Assembly: GCA_934670175.1 (NCBI GenBank)
Contig: CAKUOX010000030.1
Span: 1-27,141 of the forward strand
Reading direction: 5' to 3'
DNA length: 27,141 nucleotides
Source of the DNA: an uncultured Clostridia bacterium
GTDB lineage: Bacteria; Bacillota; Clostridia; Christensenellales; Aristaeellaceae
Translations under genes and position numbers: made by a program
Shown here: in pieces, positions 1 to 6,931 of the stretch
Numbering within the stretch: the stretch's first letter is position 1
Layout: every line of letters starts with the position of its first letter
Notes under the pieces: model-generated
Told to the model about the DNA's origin: nothing
Databases searched by the model: none
The model's input: the letters and a program-made list of their open reading frames with translations, nothing else

Positions 1-80
1 CGATTTTTGCTCTGGGAAATGGGATTTCCCGCCGCAAAAATCGCCCGTGCCCACCGTACATGCCGCTGGGCACGATTGGA
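1..80. repeat. Dispersed 80-bp hairpin repeat, copy 1 (may continue off the window)
   Basis: Bases 1-80 recur at 1885-1964 with a single mismatch (T48 versus C1932). The unit holds a nested hairpin, with outer arms GATTTTTGC/GCAAAAATC and inner arms GGGAAAT/ATTTCCC, followed by a second hairpin with arms CGTGCCCA (46-53) and TGGGCACG (67-74). The mismatch falls in an arm of the second hairpin, which is fully paired here and broken in copy 2. This copy ends about 40 bases before the first gene. Its true left end cannot be seen because the window starts inside or at the repeat. Confidence 0.85.
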
Positions 81-118
81 GGATGCTAAAAAATGATCTA
101 CATGGGAGGCTGCCAGCC

Positions 119-1711
119 ATGCGAACGCTTCTGAAACATGCACTGATCTACGATGGAACGACCGCCGAACCGCGCATGGGCGATATTCTGATTGAGGACG
201 GCCGCTTTGCGCGCATCGCGCCGGAGATTGCGGGCGCGGCGGATACGGTTTACGAGCTGCGCGGCAAGTCCGTGGCGCCGGGATTTATCGATGTACATTC
301 CCACAACGACTGGTTTGCCATTCATAAGAATCCGCTTCCGTATTTTGAACCCTTCATCAGGCAGGGCATTACCTCCTTTGTCACGGGCAATTGCGGGCTT
401 TCGGCAATTGCGTTCGATGACGATACGCCGCATGTAGCCAGAATCGGCGGCGGGCTCTTTGGCTATCGCGGCCAGACAACGGGCGTATATCCGGACGCAG
501 CGCGCTTTTTCAGCGCGATCGAGGGTCGGGTGCCGTGCAACATCGCCGTGCTGGCAGGGCATTGCTCCGCGCGCGCCAGCGTGGCCGGAAATGAGAATCG
601 AAGGCTGACGGCGCAGGAGGAAGCCAGAATGCTCGCCATTCTGGAAGAAAACCTGAAAATGGGCGCGGCGGGCATTTCGCTGGGGCTGATGTACAATCCC
701 GGCATGTTCGCCGATGAAGCGGAGCTTCGCAAGGTCGCAGCGCTGTGCATAAAGTATAACAAGCCGCTGACCGTGCATCCGCGCGCTGAATCGAGAATAT
801 CCACATCCTATCCGCAGTTGCTCGGCCGTTCGCATCTGCTGCGCGCCATGGATGAGCTGGCGCGGGTGGCGCAGGGCACGCCGCTGAAGCTGCAGTTCTC
901 GCACCTGATATTTGTCGGCAGAGGCAGCTTTGGCGATAAGGACGAGGCGCTGAAGATCATAGACCGGCTGCGCCGCGCGGGCGTTCAGGCGCAGTTTGAC
1001 ATCTATAATGAAAAGAAGGGCGTTTCGGTCATTACCGTGATCCTGCCTGCGTGGTATCAGGGCATGACGGAGCGCGAACAGAAAAAACCGTGGAACCGCC
1101 TGCGGCTGGCGGTGCTGGTGCGCGTCGCGACGCTGCTGCTGGGCTTCGGCTTTAAGGACATCGAGATCGCATATATCGGCCCGGGCTATGAGCACTACGA
1201 GGGCAAGACCGTGCATCAGCTCGCCCGCGAAAACCATATGAGCGATCTGAACATGTATCTGAAGCTCTGCCGCGAATCGGGCTATCAGGGGCGCGTGAAC
1301 ATGGGGCCGTATACCACCGACGAGATCATTCATGATTTCGAGAAAAATCCGCTCTGCCTGTATATGACCGACGCATGGGTTGAGGATCACGGCATTCAAA
1401 ACCCGGCGATCTACGACTGCTATCCCAAGTTTTTGCGCGATTCGCTGCTGGGGCTGGGCGACACGCTGCCCAACACCATCCACCGCATGACCGGCGCGAG
1501 CGCGGAGCGCTTCATGCTTCGGGAGCGCGGCTATATCCGCGAGGGCTATTATGCGGATGTAACGGTGTTTGATGAGGCGGCGCTCAAAAGCGCCGTGCCG
1601 GATCAGGAAAGCGCCTTCGGCATTGAAAGCGTGTTCGTAAACGGCCAAATGGTTCTGAACGCGGGCGAGATCCTTTCGGATACGAAGTGCGGCATGGCGC
1701 TGCGGGTGTAA
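119..1711 (+). CDS. N-acyl-D-amino-acid deacylase family amidohydrolase
   Basis: A 530-residue metal-dependent amidohydrolase of the D-aminoacylase type, a family that hydrolyses N-acyl-D-amino acids or related amides. The N-terminal beta-sandwich is followed by PGFIDVHSHND, with the metal-binding H60-x-H62, then GNCGLS, in which Cys92 sits where D-aminoacylases have a metal-ligand cysteine. Further on come FSHLIFVG and TDAWVEDHG, and the C-terminal return strand GYYADVTVFD. Length fits the family (about 480-540). I chose ATG 119 because GGGAGG lies at 104-109, 9 bases upstream; an in-frame ATG at 47 lies inside the repeat with no ribosome site. No signal peptide is seen, so it is probably cytoplasmic. 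Substrate is not predictable; dihydroorotase-like or other amidohydrolase chemistry is possible. It stands alone between two repeat copies. Confidence 0.85.
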   Translation: MRTLLKHALIYDGTTAEPRMGDILIEDGRFARIAPEIAGAADTVYELRGKSVAPGFIDVHSHNDWFAIHKNPLPYFEPFIRQGITSFVTGNCGLSAIAFDDDTPHVARIGGGLFGYRGQTTGVYPDAARFFSAIEGRVPCNIAVLAGHCSARASVAGNENRRLTAQEEARMLAILEENLKMGAAGISLGLMYNPGMFADEAELRKVAALCIKYNKPLTVHPRAESRISTSYPQLLGRSHLLRAMDELARVAQGTPLKLQFSHLIFVGRGSFGDKDEALKIIDRLRRAGVQAQFDIYNEKKGVSVITVILPAWYQGMTEREQKKPWNRLRLAVLVRVATLLLGFGFKDIEIAYIGPGYEHYEGKTVHQLARENHMSDLNMYLKLCRESGYQGRVNMGPYTTDEIIHDFEKNPLCLYMTDAWVEDHGIQNPAIYDCYPKFLRDSLLGLGDTLPNTIHRMTGASAERFMLRERGYIREGYYADVTVFDEAALKSAVPDQESAFGIESVFVNGQMVLNAGEILSDTKCGMALRV

Positions 1712-1728
1712 CGGCTATCAGGGTACGC

Positions 1729-1764
1729 AAAGACCGGCCTCCAACTCTATGGAGACCGGTCTTT
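1729..1764 (+). terminator. Rho-independent terminator after the amidohydrolase
   Basis: A hairpin with arms AAAGACCGG and CCGGTCTTT, inner CTCC/GGAG pairing and a loop of about 8 bases, starting 17 bases after the stop codon. The CTTTGCTTG tail is a modest U-tract on the plus strand. The A-run on the 5' side could let it also stop minus-strand transcripts. Confidence 0.7.
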
Positions 1765-1765
1765 G

Positions 1766-1790
1766 CTTGTCAAAAATGATTTTTGACAAG
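1766..1790. repeat. Perfect 12-bp-arm palindrome
   Basis: The 25-base inverted repeat has arms CTTGTCAAAAAT and ATTTTTGACAAG around one G. It sits directly after the amidohydrolase terminator. The AT-rich palindrome could be a DNA-binding site or a cruciform element, but there is no downstream gene in a sensible position for a promoter operator. Role unknown. Confidence 0.7.
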
Positions 1791-1833
1791 CATGTGGACG
1801 GGGAAGAAGCTCCCCCGCCACGACCACCCTCAC

Positions 1834-1964
1834 CAGTTTTTGCTGAAATCCTTCGGATTTCCGGGCGCAAAAACTGCAGGGAAACGATTTTTGCTCTGGG
1901 AAATGGGATTTCCCGCCGCAAAAATCGCCCGCGCCCACCGTACATGCCGCTGGGCACGATTGGA
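1834..1964. repeat. Tandem nested-hairpin element containing repeat copy 2
   Basis: Two hairpins of the same design lie in tandem. The first (1834-1876) has outer arms CAGTTTTTGC/GCAAAAACTG and inner arms AAATCC/GGATTT. The second (1886-1926) has outer arms GATTTTTGC/GCAAAAATC and inner arms GGGAAAT/ATTTCCC. The second, plus the following 38 bases, is the 80-bp repeat also found at the left edge of the window (79 of 80 identical). The shared outer-stem sequence suggests the two hairpins arose from one ancestor. Nothing here looks coding. Confidence 0.8.
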
Positions 1965-1977
1965 AGCCTTCTCCAGC

Positions 1978-2015
1978 TCCTCCTGTCTTTTTCGACAGAC
2001 TGAGGCCGGCTTTTT
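1978..2015 (+). terminator. Hairpin with T-tract between convergent genes
   Basis: The stem pairs CCTC plus CTGTC with GACAG plus GAGG (ACT bulge), around a T-rich loop. A CCGGC then TTTTT follows on the plus strand. It lies just 3' of the minus-strand SPFH gene end at 2025, so it is placed to stop plus-strand read-through into that gene. Together with the preceding hairpins it fills the roughly 300-base gap between genes; no gene is visible there. Confidence 0.5.
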
Positions 2016-2024
2016 ATATTATAC

Positions 2025-3344
2025 TCACTTCAAATCGTTCTCATCGAACGGATCGCCGCATTCGGGGCAGAATTTCGGCGGATGCGCGGGGTCATCGGGC
2101 CGCCAGCCGCATTTGTCGCACTGGTAAACCGGCGCGCCTGAGGGACGCTTCGCACCGCATTCGGAGCAGAACTTGCCCCTGTTTACTGCGCCGCAGGCGC
2201 ACGTCCAGCCGTCCGGCTCGGGCTTCTTTGCGCCGCATTCGGGGCAGAACTTGCCGGTGGCCGTTGCGCCGCAGGAACACCGCCAGGCATTCGCGTTCGG
2301 CTGCATCGGTGCGCTCTGCTGCGCCTGCTGTTGTGCGCCCATTTGGAACAGCTGCGCCGCGTTCACGCCGCCGCCCTGCTGCGCCATGTTCATGCCCATG
2401 AAGCCGTTGATCGCGCCGCCCGCGTTTTTCGCTGCGTCCTGCATGGCCTGCGCCTGCGCGCCCACCAGCTGCGCCGCCGCCATGTTGGCATTGCGGAACA
2501 CGGCGTTTTTCTGCAGCTCCTTGATCATTGCCTCGTCCGCTTCGGAGGCCTTTACGGAATTGACACCGAAGGATACGATCTCTACGCCGCGCAGGTTCGC
2601 CCATTTTTCAGAGAGCACATCGTTAAGCGCGTCGGCGATCTCCGCCGTGTGTCCGGGCAGCGCGCTGTAACGGATGCCCATTTCGGAGATCCTCGCAAAC
2701 GCGGGCTGGAGCGCGGTCAGCAGTTCGCTCTTGAGCTGACTGTCGATCTGCTCGCGCGTGTAATCGCCCTCCACATTGCCGCAGACATTGGTGTAGAACA
2801 GGATCGGGTTGGTGATGCGATAGCTGTATTCGCCGAAGCAGCGAATGGAAATATCCACGTCCAGGCCAATGTTGTTGTCTACCACGCGGAAGGGCACGGG
2901 GCTGGACGTTCCATATTTATTGCCGACGATCTCTTTGGTGTTGAAGAAATACACGCGCTGATCCCTGCCCGCCTGACCGCCGAAGGCAAAGCGGTCGAAG
3001 GTAGCCTTCAGCAGCGCCTTGACCTTTTCGCCGTTCAGCGCGCCGTAGAACAGGCTGGGCTCGCCGTTCTGATCGTAGATATATTCGCCCGGCTCGGCGC
3101 AGAGATCCACGATCTTACCCTGATCCACGATCATCATACATTGGCCGTCGGCCACGGCAATCACGGAGCCGTTGGAAATAATATTATCGTCCTCGCGGCG
3201 GGCGCCGCCGAAGCGTCCCTTCGTCTGCTTCTGCGCCTTCGTCGCCAACACATTGTCCGGCAGCGCGTCCGCGTAGAAATACTCCTTCCACTGGCTGGCA
3301 AGCGTGCCGCCCGCGGCATTCAAGGCTGCTGCAATCAAACCCAT
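2025..3344 (-). CDS. SPFH-domain protein with C-terminal zinc ribbons (YdjI-like)
   Basis: A 439-residue protein of the SPFH/stomatin-related 'virion core protein' family typified by Bacillus YdjI. Residues of about 35-290 form the SPFH-like core. A Gln/Ala/Met-rich linker (about 290-350, with QMGAQQQAQQ) leads to three C-terminal zinc ribbons: CSCGATATGKFCPECG, CACGAVNRGKFCSECG and CDKCGW...FCPECG. Members are membrane-associated scaffold-like proteins linked to envelope stress; the exact role is unclear. The start has AGGAGG a few bases upstream. The gene stands alone after the terminator at 3493-3528. In YdjI loci a second zinc-ribbon/TPM-type gene often sits nearby; here only a short frame (3360-3431) precedes it. 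Confidence 0.85.
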   Translation of the reverse strand: MGLIAAALNAAGGTLASQWKEYFYADALPDNVLATKAQKQTKGRFGGARREDDNIISNGSVIAVADGQCMMIVDQGKIVDLCAEPGEYIYDQNGEPSLFYGALNGEKVKALLKATFDRFAFGGQAGRDQRVYFFNTKEIVGNKYGTSSPVPFRVVDNNIGLDVDISIRCFGEYSYRITNPILFYTNVCGNVEGDYTREQIDSQLKSELLTALQPAFARISEMGIRYSALPGHTAEIADALNDVLSEKWANLRGVEIVSFGVNSVKASEADEAMIKELQKNAVFRNANMAAAQLVGAQAQAMQDAAKNAGGAINGFMGMNMAQQGGGVNAAQLFQMGAQQQAQQSAPMQPNANAWRCSCGATATGKFCPECGAKKPEPDGWTCACGAVNRGKFCSECGAKRPSGAPVYQCDKCGWRPDDPAHPPKFCPECGDPFDENDLK

Positions 3345-3359
3345 AATTTTGTCCTCCTG

Positions 3360-3431
3360 TTATTTCTTTTGAGCATTATTCTCGATCTTCCGTTTGGTCG
3401 TATTTTCATACAGGAAATGGTCGTAGTGCAT
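3360..3431 (-). other. Short ORF or gene-end remnant before the SPFH gene
   Basis: An ATG-started frame of 23 codons (begins MHYDHFLYEN, ends NNAQKK, stop TAA) ends 15 bases before the SPFH start, its stop just upstream of that gene's ribosome site. The frame stays open upstream of the ATG for about 20 further codons without a start, ending at an in-frame TAA next to the terminator. Its charged, mixed composition looks like a real protein C-terminus rather than random GC-rich translation. It may be the remnant of a gene once upstream of the SPFH gene, or a leader peptide. No ribosome site of its own is obvious. Confidence 0.35.
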
Positions 3432-3492
3432 TTCCAGATGGAACGAATCCCTGCAGGCGGTTTGGGGGATCGTGTTGAGAAGCTTGCACGCT

Positions 3493-3528
3493 TAAAAGGG
3501 CTGGCTGCGCGAGCAGTCGCAGCCAGCC
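3493..3528 (-). terminator. Rho-independent terminator after the lipocalin-like gene
   Basis: On the minus strand an 11-bp perfect stem, GGCTGGCTGCG with CGCAGCCAGCC around an 8-base loop, is followed by CTTTTAA. It starts 9 bases after the stop codon at 3537. It separates this gene from the SPFH gene. Confidence 0.9.
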
Positions 3529-3536
3529 GGCGATCC

Positions 3537-4238
3537 TTATTCGGCTACGGGTTCGCAGTAGAACACAACGCCCATGCTCGTGTAGGCGATATTGCCATCT
3601 GCGAGCAGCTCGATCTTCTGGGTGAGCGATTCCTGGCCTTCAACTTCGAACAGCAGCGCGCCGTCCACAAAATTCATCGGCAGCGTCGCTTCGTTTCCGA
3701 AAATGTAGGTCAAGGAGCCGTTGTCGACGATGATATTGAGATCGGTGATGCCGAGCTGCGCTTCCATGCCGGCGACCGGGATGACAACGCCCATAGTGCC
3801 GACCGACGTCGCTTTCCAGGTGCCGTTGAAGGCGGAAACGTCCTCTGCGGCGACTGCTTCAGCGGAAGTCGAGGCCTCAGCCTGCTCGCGCGTGAAGGTC
3901 ATGGTCGCGCCACTTTCATCGCTGAAGGAAAGCGTGCCGTCAGCCAGCGTGGCGGGTGTCGCATCGCCGTCAATCGTGATGGTAAGGCCGTTCTCGTCCA
4001 TGGTCCAGGTGCCTGCGGCCGATCCGTCCTCAAGCGTGTTTGCTACGAGCGTTGCGGTGCCATCCTCGGCCAGCGTCATGGTCATGCTGAGGCCGAGGTC
4101 GGCTGCGTTGTAGGCAACATCGTCCATGCTTATGGACGCCAGATACCAGTCGCCTGCGATGTCGGCGGCTTCCGCCACGCAGAACGCTGCGGTACAGAGC
4201 ATCAGGCATGCCAGCATAACGGATACGAGTTTCTTCAT
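3537..4238 (-). CDS. Secreted lipocalin-like protein with two repeats
   Basis: 233 residues with a clear signal peptide (MKKLVSVMLACLMLC through about residue 24, cleavage near CVAEA). No convincing lipobox is seen, so it is probably released or wall-associated. The mature part has two copies of a beta-rich unit, each starting with a GxW motif (AGDWYLAS near 28 and NGTWKATS near 135) and alternating short strands with acidic turns, joined by an Ala/Glu/Ser-rich linker. This resembles the 'lipocalin-like' secreted proteins common in gut Clostridia; no ligand is known. The start has GGAGG 10 bases upstream. It follows the leucine-rich-repeat gene on the same strand. Confidence 0.75.
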   Translation of the reverse strand: MKKLVSVMLACLMLCTAAFCVAEAADIAGDWYLASISMDDVAYNAADLGLSMTMTLAEDGTATLVANTLEDGSAAGTWTMDENGLTITIDGDATPATLADGTLSFSDESGATMTFTREQAEASTSAEAVAAEDVSAFNGTWKATSVGTMGVVIPVAGMEAQLGITDLNIIVDNGSLTYIFGNEATLPMNFVDGALLFEVEGQESLTQKIELLADGNIAYTSMGVVFYCEPVAE

Positions 4239-4278
4239 GGTTGGTAAACCTCCTGCAAGTATTTTGGGGTAGAGATTG

Positions 4279-4326
4279 GCAAAACCGGAGTTTTGCGGGC
4301 CGGCACTTTCACAGGAAAATGCCGGC
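4279..4326. repeat. Two adjacent hairpins upstream of the lipocalin-like gene
   Basis: Arms GCAAAAC/GTTTTGC (4279-4296, 4-base loop) lie next to arms GCCGGCA/TGCCGGC (4299-4326, with further TTTC/GGAAA pairing inside). They lie between the end of the leucine-rich-repeat gene and the start of the lipocalin-like gene. Neither has a clear U-tract on the minus strand. They may be a weak terminator pair or a 5' leader structure. Confidence 0.45.
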
Positions 4327-4424
4327 GATTATTCTGAAAATCCTATCCCGTGCGGCTCAGCTCACACTGCTCATTAGAAGCTGCGCCGCGCGTTGGACAG
4401 ACAGACATAGGGGAAGTTGGCGGT

Positions 4425-5061
4425 TCACCCTGCGATATATGCGGCCGCGTCCGGCATTTCCGGAAGGGCGTGCGCGCATTTTTCGCAGGTTACGGTGATC
4501 TCGCTGGGGTTTTCGCTCCAGCTCATGCAGTTCTGCGCGAGATTGAGCGGTATCCTCGCTCGCGTCCGCGGGCAGGTGTATGGTCAGCTGCGGCGCGGCA
4601 GTGAGGAGGAGCAGCCCATTCGTCAGCTCGCCGTCGAAGCACAGCTGCCTGAGATTCGGGCATTCCATGGCGAAGGTCTCGCCGATGGTCTTGACCCTGG
4701 TGGTAAAGTGCAGGCTGGTCAGACGTTCGCAGGCGGTGAACGCGCCGGTCTCGATCTCGTCCGCATCGACCACAAGGGCAGTCAGCCCTTCGCACCAGCA
4801 GATCGCGCTGTCCTTGAGCTGTAGTAGCGTATCCGGCAGCGTGAGCGAGGTGATGCTGTCCATGCTGCCAAATGCGTTGGTCTGGATCACATCCACAGTG
4901 GAACCGTCTATCTCGTCGGGCACAACGATGTCGCCGCCCGCGCCGTTGTAGCCATTCAGCTCACAGTAACCCGCGTCAAAATCCCACGCGCTGCGCTCTT
5001 CCGCCAGCGCGGGCAGGCAAAGCGCCAGCAGCGCGATCGTCAGACAGATCAGTTTCTTCAT
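4425..5061 (-). pseudogene. Secreted leucine-rich-repeat protein, frameshifted near its C-terminus
   Basis: The product starts with a signal peptide (MKKLICLTIALLALCLPALA) followed by BspA-type leucine-rich repeats (LRR_5), seen as ITSLTLPDTLLQLKDSAI, LTALVVDADEIETGAF and LTSLHFTTRVKTIGETF. After about residue 172 the open frame turns Arg-rich and runs on to 4357. One frame over, starting near 4540-4548, the sequence reads NCMSWSENPSEITVTCEKC and ends ...PDAAAYIAG with a stop at 4425, which looks like the true C-terminus. One extra base, or two missing ones, in the CAATCTCGC stretch would explain this. An intact protein would be about 211 residues. A sequencing error cannot be excluded. It follows the receiver stub closely. 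Confidence 0.75.
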
Positions 5062-5092
5062 ATTTTATCTCCCTTTCGTCTCTACGTCAAGC

Positions 5093-5480
5093 TCATAGCG
5101 CATCAATTGCCGCCGTCAGGTAGCCGGGCGTGACCGACGTGTAGAAAAATGCGTCGATCCTCCGATCCTGCCGCGCGATCTTCACCTGCCGCGCCAGCTC
5201 CGCATCGCTGTTTTCGTCGCACAGCAGCACAAATTTGCAGTCTGCGGCGTCGGCGCGTAGCTGCTTAATGAGCTTCAGCCGCGCCTGCAGCGTGTAGGCG
5301 TTCAGCCAGCTGACCTCCATCAGCAGAATGTCCGGCTGGAGCGCACGGCAGATCGGCAGCGTGTCGGCTACGCGCCCGGGCAGTATCTGCTCAACGCGGA
5401 ATTCGCCTGTGCCGGTAAGTGCGCCGGCAATGGCTTCTGACAGCAGCGTTGTTCTGCATGCTGATCACCGTGTTTTTCAT
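5093..5480 (-). pseudogene. Stand-alone receiver-like protein, frameshifted near the start
   Basis: The ATG at 5480 has GGAGGG 6 bases upstream and opens as MKNTVISMQNN. Near 5440-5450 the frame must slip by one base (AACAACGCTGCTGTC) to continue as LLSEAIAGALTGTGEF... to the stop at 5093. The joined product would be about 128 residues, the size of a lone receiver domain. The segment PDILLMEVSW occupies the place of the phosphoacceptor strand but carries Glu where Asp is expected, and the usual late Lys is not evident, so it is probably phosphorylation-independent even if intact. No output domain follows. Only residues from 5320 down lie in an ATG-started frame. Confidence 0.65.
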
Positions 5481-5591
5481 TCCGTTCCCTCCTTTGCATT
5501 TTCAGTATAGCAAGGGCAGGGCGCGGGCGCATCAACCGTCCGGCTATTATTAGGAGATAGAATATGGAGCGCAGAGCGCTTTTTCCCGGTT

Positions 5592-5619
5592 TATATAATA
5601 CCCCTTCGTCAGGAGACAA
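5592..5619 (-). promoter_or_regulatory. Candidate sigma-A promoter for the receiver stub
   Basis: Minus-strand TTGTCT (5619-5614), a 16-base spacer and TATATA (5597-5592). It lies about 110 bases upstream of the receiver start. The 190-base gap around it (5520-5708) shows no gene, only GATCC-containing imperfect inverted repeats near 5630-5660. Confidence 0.4.
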
Positions 5620-5708
5620 CGGATCCTGCCGATCCTGAAGAATCATCGGATCCAGGACCAGATTTACCGCGCCTGTCGCCGGGTTTGGCTTTACCAAGCG
5701 TATAACGC

Positions 5709-6149
5709 CTATTTTCGGTCGAGTATTACCACCCCGCTTTCGCGAGCGCGCACGGCGAGTTCCGTGCGGTTGCGAAAGCCGGTTTTGCCGAGCATGCTCA
5801 GAATGTGCGATTTTACGGTCGCCACGGACATATGCAGCCGTTCGGCGATCTCCGAATTGGTGTCGCCGCCGGTCATTTCGCGCAGCACCTCCAGCTCGCG
5901 CGCGGTGAACTCGCAGCTGCTGGCCAGCCCCAGCCGCAGCTCGGGCGTGGCGCTCGGGTAAATGGATTCGCCGCGCATCGTGCGCACCATCACATCCAGC
6001 AGGTCGGTATTGGCGCCTTCCTTGTACCAGAAGCTCTCTACGCCAATGGCGCGGGCGCGTTCCAGATAGGAGCATTCGGGCATGGAGGTAACGATGATGA
6101 TCCTGATCTGCGGAAAGGCGCGTTTGATGCGTGCGGCGGCACCCAGGCG
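5709..6149 (-). pseudogene. C-terminal part of a LuxR-type response regulator (N-terminus deleted)
   Basis: The frame reads LGAAARIKRAFPQIRIIIVT from its open left edge. That is the middle of a receiver domain (alpha-3/beta-4), then YKEG with the usual Lys, a linker, and a LuxR/GerE helix-turn-helix (FTARELEVLREMTGG, TNSEIAERLHMSVATVKSHI). The first 55-65 receiver residues, with the acidic pocket and phosphorylated Asp, are absent and there is no start codon or ribosome site at the edge. A shorter ATG-started frame from 6083 would be only 124 residues. The DNA just upstream belongs to the sensor gene in another frame, so the two ends look joined by deletion. Confidence 0.75.
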
Positions 6150-6774
6150 CGGCTGCGGATTTCATAGAGGCGGCACTTGCGGTAGATGATGCCCACCGCG
6201 ATCAGCAGCAGCGCGACCGACCACGCCATGGCGATAAAATAGATGGGCTCGTGCGCGTAGCTGCCGTCCCAATCGCGCATGTCCGCTGAAAAGCGGAAGG
6301 CCAGCTGATGCAGATCGTTGGTTAGCACCCCGATGCAGATCAGCGCTGCGGGCAGGTACAGCAGGCGCCACGCGCGGGCAGGCGGCGCGCCTTCATCGCG
6401 CCCAAGCCACAGCGCCCCATCAGGCTGAACAGCGGCGCAAGGGTCTGCGGTACATAATATAGATACCATAAGTGCCGCGCGATCACGTCCTGAGTGAAAT
6501 AGCGGTATTTCGCCGTGCGCAGCAGCAGCCACAGAACCGCCATGCCGCATCCCAGCAGCAGATAGCGCCGTACGCTGCGGCTGAGCACCCGCTGGGAGAC
6601 CGAAAAGCCCCACGCCAGCGCCAGCGCAACGTAGCTCAGGCTCGACAGCAGGAAGCAGGCGGCGGAGGGCAGCGCGGACAGCGCGGCGCAGGCACGATTG
6701 AGAATGCCCGCAAGGACAAACAGCCCCACCACCGCGCCGATCCGGCACAGCGACGCTTGCTTTTCGGCAAACAT
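6150..6774 (-). pseudogene. Membrane half of a sensor kinase, frameshifted and lacking its kinase
   Basis: Starts MFAEKQASLCRIGAVVG with GGAGGAGG upstream and continues with several membrane helices (about seven expected). The segment RHLWYLYYVPQTLAPLFSLM is typical of the 7TM N-terminal region of clostridial sensor kinases that partner LuxR regulators. At the GGGG run near 6420 the frame is lost. Adding one G restores LWLGRDEGAPPARAWRLLYL, then VLTNDLHQLAFRF and a last helix (MAWSVALLLIAVGIIYRKC). After KCRLYEIRSRAW the sequence switches into response-regulator DNA, and no histidine-kinase or ATPase domain is present. Both a one-base loss in a homopolymer and a larger deletion are therefore indicated. 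Confidence 0.7.
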
Positions 6775-6877
6775 TTTCTTCCTCCTCCGCGCAGCGCGAC
6801 AAATCCAGACACGATCATTTTACCATGCCCACCGCGAAAAATCCAGTAGGGGAGGGCGGAATGCGTCGGATTGCGAT

Positions 6878-6922
6878 AAAACAAATTCCTTCCATGTGCC
6901 GCATCGCGGCATATGGAAGGAA
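6878..6922 (-). terminator. Strong terminator closing the 2-oxoacid oxidoreductase operon
   Basis: On the minus strand a 17-bp near-perfect stem, TTCCTTCCAT...GCCGC with GCGGC...ATGGAAGGAA and a 3-base loop, is followed by TTTGTTTT. It begins 10 bases after the stop of the acyl-CoA synthetase fusion. This marks the end of the eight-gene operon. Confidence 0.95.
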
Positions 6923-6931
6923 CGAACAGAG

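Noticed and set aside
98..1648. Long minus-strand open frame (516 codons) opposite the amidohydrolase
   Set aside because: Arg/Ala/His-rich translation with no domain; the plus-strand gene has clear family motifs and a ribosome site.
2331..4247. Plus-strand open frame of 638 codons across two minus-strand genes
   Set aside because: It crosses a strong minus-strand terminator and antisense to SPFH and signal-peptide coding sequence; composition is that of GC-rich antisense.
4357..4424. The Arg-rich tail of the leucine-rich-repeat frame as a real C-terminus
   Set aside because: The neighbouring frame gives a more natural tail with a stop at 4425, so the longer tail is read-through after a frame break.
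5550..5590. Plus-strand hairpin AGCGC-AGA-GCGCT followed by TTTTT as a terminator
   Set aside because: No plus-strand gene lies upstream, the stem is only 5 bp, and the region probably holds a minus-strand leader.
6038..6802. A 254-codon minus-strand frame as an intact membrane protein
   Set aside because: Its first half is out-of-frame translation of the sensor and its last part is out-of-frame response regulator; only the middle (about 6180-6400) is real coding sequence.
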